64,000 nt of DNA, taken from assembly GCF_031822435.1 (NCBI RefSeq), contig NZ_JAVQLW010000001.1, positions 1,557,501 to 1,621,500 of the forward strand, given 5' to 3'. Each line of letters opens with the position of its first letter. Position 1 is the stretch's first letter. This document shows positions 26,130 to 34,758 of the stretch, one piece after another. Source of the stretch: Paracoccus sp. MBLB3053 (lineage in GTDB: Bacteria; Pseudomonadota; Alphaproteobacteria; Rhodobacterales; Rhodobacteraceae). Made by a program: the position numbers and the translations under genes. The notes under the pieces are model-generated. The model saw only the letters and a program-made list of their open reading frames with translations, ran no database searches and was not told the origin of the DNA.

Positions 26130-27497
26130 TTACTTGTAGGTGACTTTCTTCACGGCCTCGACCACCTCAGCCGAAGTGATCAAGGCGTGCTTTTCAAGGT
26201 TGGCGGCGTAGGGCATGGGCACGTCCTTGCCGGTGCAGTTGATCACCGGCGCGTCGAGATAGTCGAATGCATTTTCCATGACATAGGCCGAGATGTGGTT
26301 GCCGATCGCACCGACCGGGAAGCCTTCCTCGACGGTGACAAGGCGGTTCGTCTTCTGCACCGAGGCGATGATGCTGTCATAGTCCAGCGGGCGCAGCGTG
26401 CGCAGGTCGATGACTTCGGCGTCGATGCCTTCCTCGGCCAGCTTCTCTGCGGCTTCCAGAGCGTGGCTCATGCCGATGCCGAAGCTGACGATGGTCACGT
26501 CATTGCCTTCGCGGGCGATGCGGGCCTTGCCGAAGGGGATAGTGAAGTCCTCGAGATCCGGGACCTCGAAGCTGCGGCCATACATGATCTCGTTTTCAAG
26601 GAAGATCACCGGGTTCGGATCACGGATCGCCTGTTTCAGCAGGCCTTTCGCATCCGCCGCCGAATAGGGCATGACGACCTTGAGCCCGGGGATCTGGGCA
26701 TACCATGCCGCGTAATCCTGGCTGTGCTGCGCGCCCACGCGGGCGGCGGCGCCGTTCGGACCGCGGAAGACCATCGGCGCCCCCATCTGGCCGCCGGACA
26801 TGTAGAGCGTTTTCGCGGCCGAGTTGATGATGTGGTCGATTGCCTGCATCGCGAAGTTGAAGGTCATGAATTCGACGATCGGACGCAAGCCGGCCATTGC
26901 CGCCCCTGTGCCGATGCCGGCAAAGCCGATTTCCGAGATCGGGGTGTCGACGACGCGGCGCGGGCCGAACTTGTCCAGAAGACCCTGCGAGATCTTGTAG
27001 GCACCCTGATATTCGCCGACTTCCTCACCCATGAGGAAGACGGTTTCGTCGCGGGTCATTTCTTCTTCCATGGCTTCACGCAGGGCTTCCCGCACGGTCA
27101 TGGTCTTCATCTTGGTGCCTTCCGGCCAGTCGGGCGAACGATCGGCCTTGGGTGCTGCGGGCGCTGCCGCTTGCGCCGGGGCTTCGGCTTTCGCTTCGAC
27201 CGGGGCGGCGGCCTCGGCTTTCGGCGCCTCGACCTTCACGTCGTCCGCGCTTTCGCCTTCTTCGACCAGAACGGCGATCGGAGTGTTTACCTTTACACCC
27301 TGCGCACCTTCGGCGATCAGGATCTTGCCAAGGATGCCCTCATCCACGGCCTCGAACTCCATCGTCGCCTTGTCGGTCTCGATCTCGGCGAGGATGTCGC
27401 CGGACTTGATCTCGTCGCCTTCCTTTTTGAGCCATTTCGCCAGAGTGCCTTCCTCCATGGTCGGCGACAGGGCGGGCATCAGAATCTCGGTTGCCAT
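26130..27497 (-). CDS. pdhB: Pyruvate dehydrogenase E1 component subunit beta, with lipoyl domain
   Basis: 455 residues. An N-terminal lipoyl domain (1-82, ETDKATME) and an Ala/Pro linker are fused to the transketolase-like beta chain (about 130-455), which has the [13 protein letters not shown] start, [12 protein letters not shown] and [14 protein letters not shown] motifs. The fusion of a lipoyl domain to E1-beta is known from alphaproteobacteria such as Zymomonas and rhizobia. Its lipoyl domain is almost identical to that of the E2 encoded next. It is the second gene of the operon, 15 bases behind pdhA. Confidence 0.96.
   Translation of the reverse strand: MATEILMPALSPTMEEGTLAKWLKKEGDEIKSGDILAEIETDKATMEFEAVDEGILGKILIAEGAQGVKVNTPIAVLVEEGESADDVKVEAPKAEAAAPVEAKAEAPAQAAAPAAPKADRSPDWPEGTKMKTMTVREALREAMEEEMTRDETVFLMGEEVGEYQGAYKISQGLLDKFGPRRVVDTPISEIGFAGIGTGAAMAGLRPIVEFMTFNFAMQAIDHIINSAAKTLYMSGGQMGAPMVFRGPNGAAARVGAQHSQDYAAWYAQIPGLKVVMPYSAADAKGLLKQAIRDPNPVIFLENEIMYGRSFEVPDLEDFTIPFGKARIAREGNDVTIVSFGIGMSHALEAAEKLAEEGIDAEVIDLRTLRPLDYDSIIASVQKTNRLVTVEEGFPVGAIGNHISAYVMENAFDYLDAPVINCTGKDVPMPYAANLEKHALITSAEVVEAVKKVTYK
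27238..27497 (-). repeat. Lipoyl-domain repeat, copy in pdhB
   Basis: Partner of the repeat at 25858-26117. The two could exchange by gene conversion or delete the intervening sequence by recombination. Confidence 0.75.
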
Positions 27498-27512
27498 GTT
27501 TTCTTCTCCCGC

Positions 27513-28544
27513 TCAGGCGTTCTCGGTGGCCGAGCCCTGGGGCAGGTCGTCGGCATAGATGTCGGTCCAAAGCTCTTCGAGCGCCGGTTCCGGGCTTTCC
27601 TTGGCGAATTCGGCGGATTCGTTGACGATATCCTTGATTTCCTTGTCGATGGCTTTGAGGTCTTCCTCGCTGGCATGGCTGCCGGTCAGAAGCAGTTCGC
27701 GCACATGCTCGATCGGGTCACGTTCGTCGCGCATCTTCTGAACTTCCTCGCGCGATCGGTATTTCGCCGGGTCGGACATCGAGTGGCCGCGATAGCGATA
27801 GGTCATCACTTCAAGGATGTAGGGTCCCTTGCCAGCGCGGCAATGCGCCACGGCCTTTTCGCCGGCGGCCTTCACGGCCAGAACGTCCATGCCATCGACC
27901 TGCTCGCCTTCGATGCCGAATGCGGCGCCGCGGCCGAAGAGCGTCGTTGACTTGGTCGAGCGCTTGACCGAGGTCCCCATGGCATATTGGTTGTTCTCGA
28001 TCACGAAGACCACGGGAAGATCCCACAGAACGGCCATGTTATAGGTTTCGTAGACTTGTCCCTGGTTGGCCGCGCCGTCACCGAAATAGGTGAAAGTCAC
28101 ATTGTCATTGCCCAGATACTTGTCGGCAAAGGCCAGGCCCGCGCCCAGCGGCACCTGCGCCGCGACGATGCCATGGCCGCCGTAGAAGTGCTTTTCACGG
28201 CTGAACATGTGCATCGAGCCGCCCTTGCCCTTGGAGTAGCCCCCCTCGCGGCCGGTCAATTCGGCCATGACGCCATTCGCACTCATGCCGCAGGCCAGCA
28301 TGTGGCCGTGATCGCGATAAGAGGTGATGCGCTTGTCGCCTTCTTTCGAGGCTGCCTCGAGGCCGACGACGACGGCCTCCTGACCGATATAGAGGTGGCA
28401 GAAGCCGCCGATCAGGCCCATGCCGTAAAGCTGGCCGGCCTTTTCCTCGAATCGGCGGATCAGAAGCATGTCACGGTAGTATTTGAGAAGCTCGTCCTTG
28501 GATACGTTGGACGTGCCTTCCTTGGCTGCGGGCTTTCTGACCAT
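27513..28544 (-). CDS. pdhA: Pyruvate dehydrogenase E1 component subunit alpha
   Basis: 343 residues carrying the thiamine-diphosphate site: GDGAANQG followed about 28 residues later by ENNQYAMGTS (the GDG-N26-NN motif). The loop YRGHSMSDPAKYR holds the phosphorylation-type serine region seen in mitochondrial E1-alpha, and RDHGHMLACGM is also present. It decarboxylates pyruvate with E1-beta. First gene of the operon, with a strong AGGAGGAGG ribosome binding site and a palindrome 27-44 bases before the ATG. Confidence 0.97.
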   Translation of the reverse strand: MVRKPAAKEGTSNVSKDELLKYYRDMLLIRRFEEKAGQLYGMGLIGGFCHLYIGQEAVVVGLEAASKEGDKRITSYRDHGHMLACGMSANGVMAELTGREGGYSKGKGGSMHMFSREKHFYGGHGIVAAQVPLGAGLAFADKYLGNDNVTFTYFGDGAANQGQVYETYNMAVLWDLPVVFVIENNQYAMGTSVKRSTKSTTLFGRGAAFGIEGEQVDGMDVLAVKAAGEKAVAHCRAGKGPYILEVMTYRYRGHSMSDPAKYRSREEVQKMRDERDPIEHVRELLLTGSHASEEDLKAIDKEIKDIVNESAEFAKESPEPALEELWTDIYADDLPQGSATENA

Positions 28545-28570
28545 ACGGGGTCCTCCTCCTGAGCGCAGGA

Positions 28571-28588
28571 TAGTTCAGCGTTAAACTA
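28571..28588 (-). promoter_or_regulatory. Candidate operator in the pdhA promoter region
   Basis: The 18-base TAGTTCAGCGTTAAACTA (plus strand) has perfect 5-base arms (TAGTT/AACTA). A weak -35 (TTTACT, 28613-28618) and -10 (TAGAAG, 28589-28594) on the minus strand lie just upstream, placing the palindrome at the transcription start. The core resembles the edd/zwf operator with one extra base per half-site. Confidence 0.35.
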
Positions 28589-28636
28589 CTTCTAGGACGG
28601 AGTTTCGGGAAAAGTAAACCTGCGATCTGCGGACAC

Positions 28637-28671
28637 GCACAAATTGGCCCATGCCTGCAAATTGCCCAAGC
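28637..28671. repeat. Tandem near-repeat upstream of the PDH promoter
   Basis: GCACAAATTGGCCCATGC (28637-28654) and CTGCAAATTGCCCAAGC (28655-28671) are adjacent direct near-copies, just after the ftsB stop and about 100 bases upstream of pdhA. It is possibly an activator site; no regulator is assigned. Confidence 0.35.
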
Positions 28672-28675
28672 ACGG

Positions 28676-28969
28676 TCAGCGGATGATGATTTCGTCCGGG
28701 CGCAGATAGCCCAGCACGTCACGCGCCCGCTCATCCAGAAGGTCAATGTCCAGATAATCATCCGAAAGACGATGGGTCAGGTTACGCATCCGATCCACCT
28801 CGGCCTGAAGCTTGTCGCGCTGCGCGACAAGTTCGCGCGTATCCGCCTTGATCTGCTCGCGACGCAGAACCCCGGATGGACCCTGAACCGCGGCGAATGC
28901 GAAATAGATCCCCAGCAGGGACATGATGACGAAGAAGACCAGAGCGCTGATCGACAGACGTTCGGACAT
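28676..28969 (-). CDS. ftsB: Septum formation initiator FtsB
   Basis: 97 residues from ATG 28969 (MSERLSISALVFFV), with GAGGGA upstream. One N-terminal membrane helix (about 7-28) is followed by a coiled coil (about 38-65; REQIKADTRELVAQRDKLQAE) and a short tail with the RDVLGYLRPDE motif typical of the FtsB/DivIC family. It forms the FtsQLB divisome subcomplex in the periplasm. Its place directly upstream of pdhA is a conserved alphaproteobacterial order. Confidence 0.85.
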   Translation of the reverse strand: MSERLSISALVFFVIMSLLGIYFAFAAVQGPSGVLRREQIKADTRELVAQRDKLQAEVDRMRNLTHRLSDDYLDIDLLDERARDVLGYLRPDEIIIR

Positions 28970-29112
28970 CGGGCGTGTTCCCTCGTTTTCGGGGATCATG
29001 CCACAGCACAAGCTAGGGGGGAATCCCGAATGCGGGCGATTGACAGCAATCGCCACATGCGCCTTCCATGTGTCATGACCCACGCCCAGACCATGCGGGA
29101 AAGATCCTGACC

Positions 29113-29394
29113 ATGATGGCCTTGCTGCGACTGATCGGGCTGGTTCTGGCCATCGAACTGATTTTCTATTTCCTGCTATCGGTTTATATCCGAAGCACGA
29201 GGCGGGAAGTGCTCGAGAAGGAATGGGACCGGCGTCACCCCGATAGGGCGGGCGATACAGCGGAACGACGAGACTTCGTTCGGCGTTCGATGGTCGGGTT
29301 CGGCAAAACGCTGAGAGCGCGGCTTGTCGGTCTGGTGCTGATCCTGCCGGTGGTCGCGATTATCGTGATCGTCATATTGGTGAACTACTATTGA
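29113..29394 (+). CDS. Small two-helix membrane protein, function unknown
   Basis: 93 residues with a hydrophobic N-terminal helix (about 4-24), a charged cytoplasmic-type middle (RSTRREVLEKEWDRRHPDR) and a second helix at the C-terminus (about 70-91). ATG 29113 follows GGGAAAG. I believe similar short proteins occur beside the DUF1523 gene in Rhodobacteraceae. It is 10 bases upstream of the DUF1523 gene, so they are co-transcribed. No function is assigned. Confidence 0.7.
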   Translation: MMALLRLIGLVLAIELIFYFLLSVYIRSTRREVLEKEWDRRHPDRAGDTAERRDFVRRSMVGFGKTLRARLVGLVLILPVVAIIVIVILVNYY

Positions 29395-29404
29395 GAGGGC
29401 GCAG

Positions 29405-30064
29405 ATGCGCTGGTTTCTGACAGTCCTTGGCGTGGTGTTCGGCGTCACCGTGTTTCTTTTTCTGGATTACGCCCTGCCGTCGAAGCAGACCGTCCGGATC
29501 ACGAATACCTATAACCGCCTGACCGAAATCGGCTCAAACGCGATCTTCTATGCCTCTCCGGATACCGGCACGGTGCAGAATGCGCAGGGTCAGCGAGACG
29601 TGCGCTTCATCGATACGGTGCGCCCGAACGGCAAGCCCTATGTCTATCGCAACGAGGATACCGGCTGGATCTGGCCGCCCTATTTCAAGTATGACAGCTC
29701 GAACCTGCATGCCCAGGCGACGGACCTGAAATCGACGGCAGCCAGCCCGGAATGGGTCAGCGTGACATCCTATGGCTGGCGGGTGTCGTGGCTGTCGATC
29801 TATCCCAACGCGATTTCCATCAAGCCGGTGGCTGGTCCGGATGTGCAGCCGTTCAACTGGCCTGCCATCATCATCCTGCTGGTTCTGGGGCTGCTCTTGT
29901 TCCTGATCTGGCGAATGTGGAACCAGTTCCACGAACGCAGCATCGAGCCGGCAATTCGATCAGCCGACGAGGCGTGGGATCGGCTTGACGCCCAGTCGGA
30001 TGAAGCACGCGATCGCGCCCGCGGCCGGCTGAGCCGCTGGTGGAACCGGGTCAGGCGACGCTGA
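29405..30064 (+). CDS. DUF1523 family membrane protein
   Basis: 219 residues. An N-terminal membrane helix (about 3-22), an extracytoplasmic domain (about 25-150) containing TYNRLTEIGSNAIFY, RFIDTVRPNGKPYVYRNEDTGW and SYGWR, a second helix (about 158-178) and a basic C-terminal tail match DUF1523, found mainly in Rhodobacteraceae. The function is unknown; an envelope role is likely from topology. It follows the small membrane protein gene closely. Confidence 0.85.
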   Translation: MRWFLTVLGVVFGVTVFLFLDYALPSKQTVRITNTYNRLTEIGSNAIFYASPDTGTVQNAQGQRDVRFIDTVRPNGKPYVYRNEDTGWIWPPYFKYDSSNLHAQATDLKSTAASPEWVSVTSYGWRVSWLSIYPNAISIKPVAGPDVQPFNWPAIIILLVLGLLLFLIWRMWNQFHERSIEPAIRSADEAWDRLDAQSDEARDRARGRLSRWWNRVRRR

Positions 30065-30090
30065 CCGCACCTGGCGGAATGGAGAAACAG

Positions 30091-31050
30091 ATGCAAGGCA
30101 TGGCACGAGAACGTCGCAACCCCGGCACGGCGCTTCGAACTGACTGGTTCGACGCCATCCGGATCAACACGCCGGCCAGCGAAAGACGTGCCGCAAGCCT
30201 TCCCGGTCGACGCAGTCTCAAGAAGGAATGGCAGGCGGCCTGGCTTTTGAACGCGGTGCGTTGCATCGACCTGACCACGCTGTCGGGGGATGATACCGAG
30301 GACCGCGTGGTACGGCTTTGCGCCAAAGCGCTTCAACCGATCGATGCGCGCCAGCTGGCGCTGCTTGGCGCCAGCGGCCTGACCACCGGCGCGGTCTGCG
30401 TCTACCCCACGATGGTTGCTGCCGCGAAGCGTGCGTTGAAGGGGTCAGCCATTCCCGTTGCTTCGGTCGCGACAGGCTTTCCGGCGGGACTCATGCCTCT
30501 GGATCTGCGGCTGGCCGAGATCCGCTATGCGCTGGATCAGGGTGCGGACGAAATCGACATTGTCATCACCCGCGCCCATGCCCTGCAGGGCAATTGGTCG
30601 GCGCTATACGATGAGCTTTGCGCCATGCGCGAGGCCTGTGGCAATGCGCTGATGAAGTCGATCCTGGCGACGGGCGAACTCAAGACGCTGGAAAACGTCG
30701 CCAAGGCGAGCCACGTCGCGATGCAGGCGGGCTCGGATTTCATCAAGACCTCGACCGGAAAAGAGCCGGTCAATGCCACGCTGCCGGTCAGCCTGACCAT
30801 GCTGCGCACGATCCGCGACTATCGCGACCAGACCGGATTCTCGGTTGGCTTCAAGCCGGCCGGCGGCCTTCGGACCGCCAAGGATGCGCTGAACTGGCAG
30901 GTTCTGATGCTTGAGGAACTGGGGAGGGACTGGCTGCGGCCCGATCTCTTCCGCATCGGGGCGTCATCGCTGCTGGGCGATATCGAGCGGCAGATTTCCC
31001 ATCACGTAACGGGGCGCTACGCCGCTTCGCACCGACTGGCAGCAGGATGA
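30091..31050 (+). CDS. deoC: Deoxyribose-phosphate aldolase
   Basis: 319 residues. It splits 2-deoxyribose 5-phosphate into glyceraldehyde 3-phosphate and acetaldehyde. The TIM-barrel active site is intact: Asp156 (EIDIVITR), Schiff-base Lys219 (SDFIKTSTGK) and Lys255 (GFKPAGG). ATG 30091 has GGAG six bases upstream; ATG 30079 is possible. An N-terminal extension makes it longer than E. coli DeoC (259), as in eukaryotic-type DERA. The ALDH gene starts 7 bases downstream and probably removes the acetaldehyde. Confidence 0.95.
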   Translation: MQGMARERRNPGTALRTDWFDAIRINTPASERRAASLPGRRSLKKEWQAAWLLNAVRCIDLTTLSGDDTEDRVVRLCAKALQPIDARQLALLGASGLTTGAVCVYPTMVAAAKRALKGSAIPVASVATGFPAGLMPLDLRLAEIRYALDQGADEIDIVITRAHALQGNWSALYDELCAMREACGNALMKSILATGELKTLENVAKASHVAMQAGSDFIKTSTGKEPVNATLPVSLTMLRTIRDYRDQTGFSVGFKPAGGLRTAKDALNWQVLMLEELGRDWLRPDLFRIGASSLLGDIERQISHHVTGRYAASHRLAAG

Positions 31051-31057
31051 TACGGAC

Positions 31058-33397
31058 ATGCCGAGCGTAGGCGAGATCATGGAAAGCATGGAATACGGTC
31101 CCTCGACTGAGGATGCGACGCCCGTCCGCCGTTGGCTGACAGATCGGGGCAGCTTCGGTCATTTCATCGCCGGGCGGTTCACCCGGCCGGAGACGAGCTT
31201 TGCTACACGCGATCCGTCGACGGGCGACGAGTTGGCGCAGGTTTCTCAGGGCTCCGCCCGCGATGTGGCCAAGGCCGTGCGCGCGGCGCGCAGGGCTGCG
31301 CGTGGATGGGGCGCGATGGCCGGCCATGACCGGGCGCGTTTCCTTTACGCGATCGCCCGGACGATCCAGAAGCGCGAGCGCTTCCTGGCGGTGCTGGAAA
31401 CTCTCGACAACGGCAAGCCGATCCGGGAAAGCCGTGACATCGACATCCCGCTGGTCGTCCGGCATTTCTATCATCATGCGGGCTGGGCCGAGATTGCCGC
31501 GACCGAGTTCCCCGACCGGGCGGCGCTGGGGGTCTGCGGCCAGATCATCCCTTGGAACTTTCCGCTGCTGATGCTGGCATGGAAGGTTGCCCCGGCACTG
31601 GCTGCAGGGAACACGGTCGTTCTCAAGCCGGCTGAATATACCCCGCTGACCGCGCTGGCATTCGCCGAGATCTGTTCCCATGTCGGCCTTCCCGCGGGGG
31701 TCGTGAACATCGTGACCGGTGATGGCGAGACCGGCGCGGCGCTGGTGAAATCACCCGTCGACAAGATCGCCTTCACCGGCTCGACCGAGGTCGGACGGGA
31801 AATCGCGCGCGAGCTTGCCGGTTCCCGCAAGAAGCTGACCCTTGAGCTGGGTGGGAAATCCCCCTTCGTCGTCATGCCGGATGCTGATCTTGATGCGGCG
31901 GTCGAGGGTGTCGTCGATTCCATCTGGTTCAACCAGGGGCAGGTCTGTTGCGCGGGCTCGCGGATACTGGTGGCCGAGGCGGTAGCCGAGCGCTTCGAAA
32001 CCCTGCTCCAGCGCCGGATGCAGAAGCTTCGGGTCGGACCGCCGCTCGACAAATCAACCGATATCGGGGCGATCGTCGATCCGATCCAGAAGGAAAGGAT
32101 TCTGTCGATTCTCGATGCCGCAACCGGGGCAGGGGCGGAACTGGTTGGCGGCGAAGCACAGCAGGGGTGCTTCATCGCGCCGGGCTACCTCAAGAACATC
32201 GCCCCCGCCAATCCCGGCATGCGAGACGAGATTTTCGGACCGATCGCGACGCTCTCCACCTTCCGGACCCCGGATGAGGCCGCCGATCTTGCCAACAACA
32301 CGAAATACGGCCTGTCGGCTTCGATCTGGTCGGAAAGCGCGACCGTCGCGACCGATCTGGCGGCACGGATCAAGGCGGGGGTTGTCTGGGTGAACTGCGC
32401 CAATATCTTCGACGCGGCGGCCCCTTTCGGAGGAATGCGTGACAGCGGCTACGGCCGTGAAGGCGGGCGGGAAGGGATGCTGGATTATCTCACCCCGGAT
32501 ACCGCCAGGGCTGCGCGCGATCCTGCGCCTGCGGTCATCTCGGCGGCGCCTGCGGATAACACGATGCCGGGCGAGGGAATCGACCGGACGGTCAAGCTTT
32601 ATATCGGCGGTGCCCAGAAGCGACCCGACGGAGGGGCAAGCTATCTCGCGCAGGAGGAACTGGTTCCGCTGGGCGGACGCAAGGATATCCGCAATGCCGT
32701 CGAGGCTGCGCAAGCTGCCTTGGGAAAATGGCAGGGGCTCGGCGGGCATGGCAGGGCGCAGGTGCTGTATTTCCTGGCCGAAAACCTTGCGCTCCGCCGC
32801 TCGGAATTTGCGGGTTTCGCATCGGCGGAAGAAGTCGAAACCTCGATTCGACGCTGCTTCTTCTATGCAGGTTTTGCCGACAAATTCGACGGCGCAGCCA
32901 TTTCCGCGAAAAACGGATATCTCACCCATGTCCAGCCCGAGCCGCATGGTGTGATGGGTATTGTCGCCCCGAATGGCTCGCCGCTGAGCGGGCTGATGTC
33001 GCTGGTGCTTCCGGCGATCGCGATGGGAAATGCGGTCGTCGCGGTTCCCTCTCAGGATCGTCCGATGGCAGCCCTGACACTGGCGCAGGTGCTGGCCTGT
33101 TCGGATGTGCCGGGAGGGGTGGTGAACATCGTGACCGGGCCGCGCGAAGTCCTGGGCAACGGGCTTGCAGAACATGACGGGGTGAACGCTGTCTGGATTT
33201 CCGGGCAAGGCGAGACCCTGACAGCCGTGGAACGTGCGGCGGCCCAGACGCTGACCCCGGTCTGGTCGCCCGAAGTCGGCGATTGGAATGGGGCCGAGGC
33301 CCAGGGACGCTCGTTCCTGCGAGCAGCAAGTCGGACAAAGACGGTCTGGCTGCCTTACGGCGCGTTGCCCGCTGGCACCGGAAGCTCAGCCTACTAG
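31058..33397 (+). CDS. Two-domain aldehyde dehydrogenase (ALDH16 type)
   Basis: 779 residues. The first ALDH domain (about 40-490) is complete, with general base Glu263 (LELGGKSP) and nucleophile Cys297 (FNQGQVCCAGSR), 34 residues apart as in ALDH2. A second, shortened ALDH-like domain (about 505-779) keeps the fold pattern (GIVAPNGSPLSGLMS, GGVVNIVTGPREV) but has no catalytic Cys or Glu. This is the ALDH16 layout; a Loktanella member has been solved structurally and is active. Directly behind deoC it would oxidise acetaldehyde (or a related aldehyde) with NAD+. Its stop overlaps the convergent hydroxypyruvate isomerase gene by 4 bases. Confidence 0.92.
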   Translation: MPSVGEIMESMEYGPSTEDATPVRRWLTDRGSFGHFIAGRFTRPETSFATRDPSTGDELAQVSQGSARDVAKAVRAARRAARGWGAMAGHDRARFLYAIARTIQKRERFLAVLETLDNGKPIRESRDIDIPLVVRHFYHHAGWAEIAATEFPDRAALGVCGQIIPWNFPLLMLAWKVAPALAAGNTVVLKPAEYTPLTALAFAEICSHVGLPAGVVNIVTGDGETGAALVKSPVDKIAFTGSTEVGREIARELAGSRKKLTLELGGKSPFVVMPDADLDAAVEGVVDSIWFNQGQVCCAGSRILVAEAVAERFETLLQRRMQKLRVGPPLDKSTDIGAIVDPIQKERILSILDAATGAGAELVGGEAQQGCFIAPGYLKNIAPANPGMRDEIFGPIATLSTFRTPDEAADLANNTKYGLSASIWSESATVATDLAARIKAGVVWVNCANIFDAAAPFGGMRDSGYGREGGREGMLDYLTPDTARAARDPAPAVISAAPADNTMPGEGIDRTVKLYIGGAQKRPDGGASYLAQEELVPLGGRKDIRNAVEAAQAALGKWQGLGGHGRAQVLYFLAENLALRRSEFAGFASAEEVETSIRRCFFYAGFADKFDGAAISAKNGYLTHVQPEPHGVMGIVAPNGSPLSGLMSLVLPAIAMGNAVVAVPSQDRPMAALTLAQVLACSDVPGGVVNIVTGPREVLGNGLAEHDGVNAVWISGQGETLTAVERAAAQTLTPVWSPEVGDWNGAEAQGRSFLRAASRTKTVWLPYGALPAGTGSSAY

Positions 33398-34149
33398 GCC
33401 GAGCGCAGCCAGGTCATCCCGGCCTCGGTCGAGGCTAGGGGGGTGTATTCCGCACCGATCCAGCCGGCGTAATTGCTGGCCTCGAGCGATCGCAGAAACT
33501 GATCCAGGTCCTGATCCCCCGAGTTCGGTTCATGGCGGCCGGGGCAGCCAGCGACCTGAACGTGTCGGGTAATCGCGGCATGGCGTTCCCAGACCGGCAT
33601 CAGTTCGCCGTTGATCATCTGCGCCTGATAGGTGTCGAATTGCAGTCCCAGATTCGGGGCGCCGACTTGGGCAAGGATTTCTGCGGCCAGATCGAAATCG
33701 TTCAGGAAATAGCCCGGCACGTCGCGCGGGTTGATGGGTTCGATCGTGAGGCTCAGATCGGGGGCTTTCTGGGCCGCCCAGGCAAGGTTGGCCACGAATG
33801 TGCGACGCGCAGCCTTGCCTTGCGCCCGGCCTGCCATGATATGCAGGTGCTCGACACCCAGCGCTGATGCGAAGCGCAATGCCCGCTCGAAATCGTTGCG
33901 GAAACGCGCTTCGTTGCCAGGCTCGGCCGCGAAGCCGCGCGGACCGCCCGACCAGTTCGGAGGGGGCGCGTTCATCAGCACGAATTTCAAGTCTTCCGCG
34001 GCGGCGGCAAGCGTGAGTTCCTTGACGGCAAGATCATAGGGAAACAGGATCTCGACGCCCTCGAATCCGGCCCGTCGCGCGGCGGCAAAGCGCTGGATCA
34101 TCGGCAGTTCGGTAAAGAGATAGGTCAGATTGGCGGCAAATCGCGCCAT
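33394..34149 (-). CDS. Hydroxypyruvate isomerase family protein
   Basis: 251 residues from ATG 34149 (MARFAANLTYLFTELP). It has a xylose-isomerase-like TIM barrel with metal-ligand segments LTIEPINPRD (Glu) and LGLQFDTYQAQ (Asp), VQVAGCPGRHEP (Gln/His) and a final Glu in GAEYTP. It resembles Hyi/OtnI, which interconvert hydroxypyruvate and tartronate semialdehyde or 2-oxotetronate isomers. The start lies two bases from the stop of the DUF1285 gene, so they share a transcript. The exact sugar-acid substrate is uncertain. Confidence 0.88.
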   Translation of the reverse strand: MARFAANLTYLFTELPMIQRFAAARRAGFEGVEILFPYDLAVKELTLAAAAEDLKFVLMNAPPPNWSGGPRGFAAEPGNEARFRNDFERALRFASALGVEHLHIMAGRAQGKAARRTFVANLAWAAQKAPDLSLTIEPINPRDVPGYFLNDFDLAAEILAQVGAPNLGLQFDTYQAQMINGELMPVWERHAAITRHVQVAGCPGRHEPNSGDQDLDQFLRSLEASNYAGWIGAEYTPLASTEAGMTWLRSA

Positions 34150-34150
34150 G

Positions 34151-34687
34151 TCAGGGCTCCAGCGGAAAGTTCGTCCCACCCGAGTGAAGGATCATGCGCC
34201 CATTCTCGTCAGGCACAGCCACTTCGGCCAGTCGATAAAAGGTCTTGCGGTCGATACGGGCCATCAGCCCGTTACGGACGTGCAGGTAGGGTCTTGGCGC
34301 GTCCTCGGAGCCGCGCATCTCGATCGGATGATCAGGTCCGGCAGTGACGATGTCGCCGACATTGGTGGTGAAGGTGATTTCGGGCCCCAATTCCGCGTCG
34401 ACAGCGATGAAGGGCGCATCGGCCACCCGGATGCCGACCTTTTCAACAGGCGTGACCAGGAAATATGCGTCACCCTCGCGTTTCAGAATGGATGCGAAAA
34501 GCCGCACCATCTCGGGCCGGCCGATCGGAGAACCCTGATAAAACCAGGTGCCGTCGGTGCGAATTTCCATGTCGATATCGCCGCAAAATGGCGGATTCCA
34601 AAGGTGGATCGGCGGGTGGCCCGTTTTTGAGGCACGCTTCGCCACAGCAGCCAGCGCCATGGGGTCGCTCACAGGATTGTCACTCAT
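34151..34687 (-). CDS. DUF1285 family protein
   Basis: 178 residues from ATG 34687 (MSDNPVSDPM); ATG 34696 or 34726 would add 3 or 13 residues, and no start has a strong ribosome binding site. The family motifs HLWNPPFCGDIDMEI, GTWFYQGSPIGRPEMVRLFAS and DREG-like EGDAYFLVTPVEK are clear. Structures exist for DUF1285 proteins but no biochemical role is known to me. It is transcribed divergently from the MoxR operon and leads into the isomerase gene. Confidence 0.88.
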   Translation of the reverse strand: MSDNPVSDPMALAAVAKRASKTGHPPIHLWNPPFCGDIDMEIRTDGTWFYQGSPIGRPEMVRLFASILKREGDAYFLVTPVEKVGIRVADAPFIAVDAELGPEITFTTNVGDIVTAGPDHPIEMRGSEDAPRPYLHVRNGLMARIDRKTFYRLAEVAVPDENGRMILHSGGTNFPLEP

Positions 34688-34758
34688 GCCACCCATTATC
34701 AGTGGAGCCTCGCCATTCCTCATCATATGCTGTCCTAGATCAGAAAAGAGGCATTGTC

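Noticed and set aside
26187..27950. A 587-codon plus-strand frame over pdhB and pdhA
   Set aside because: Complement of two conserved PDH genes with no domain of its own.
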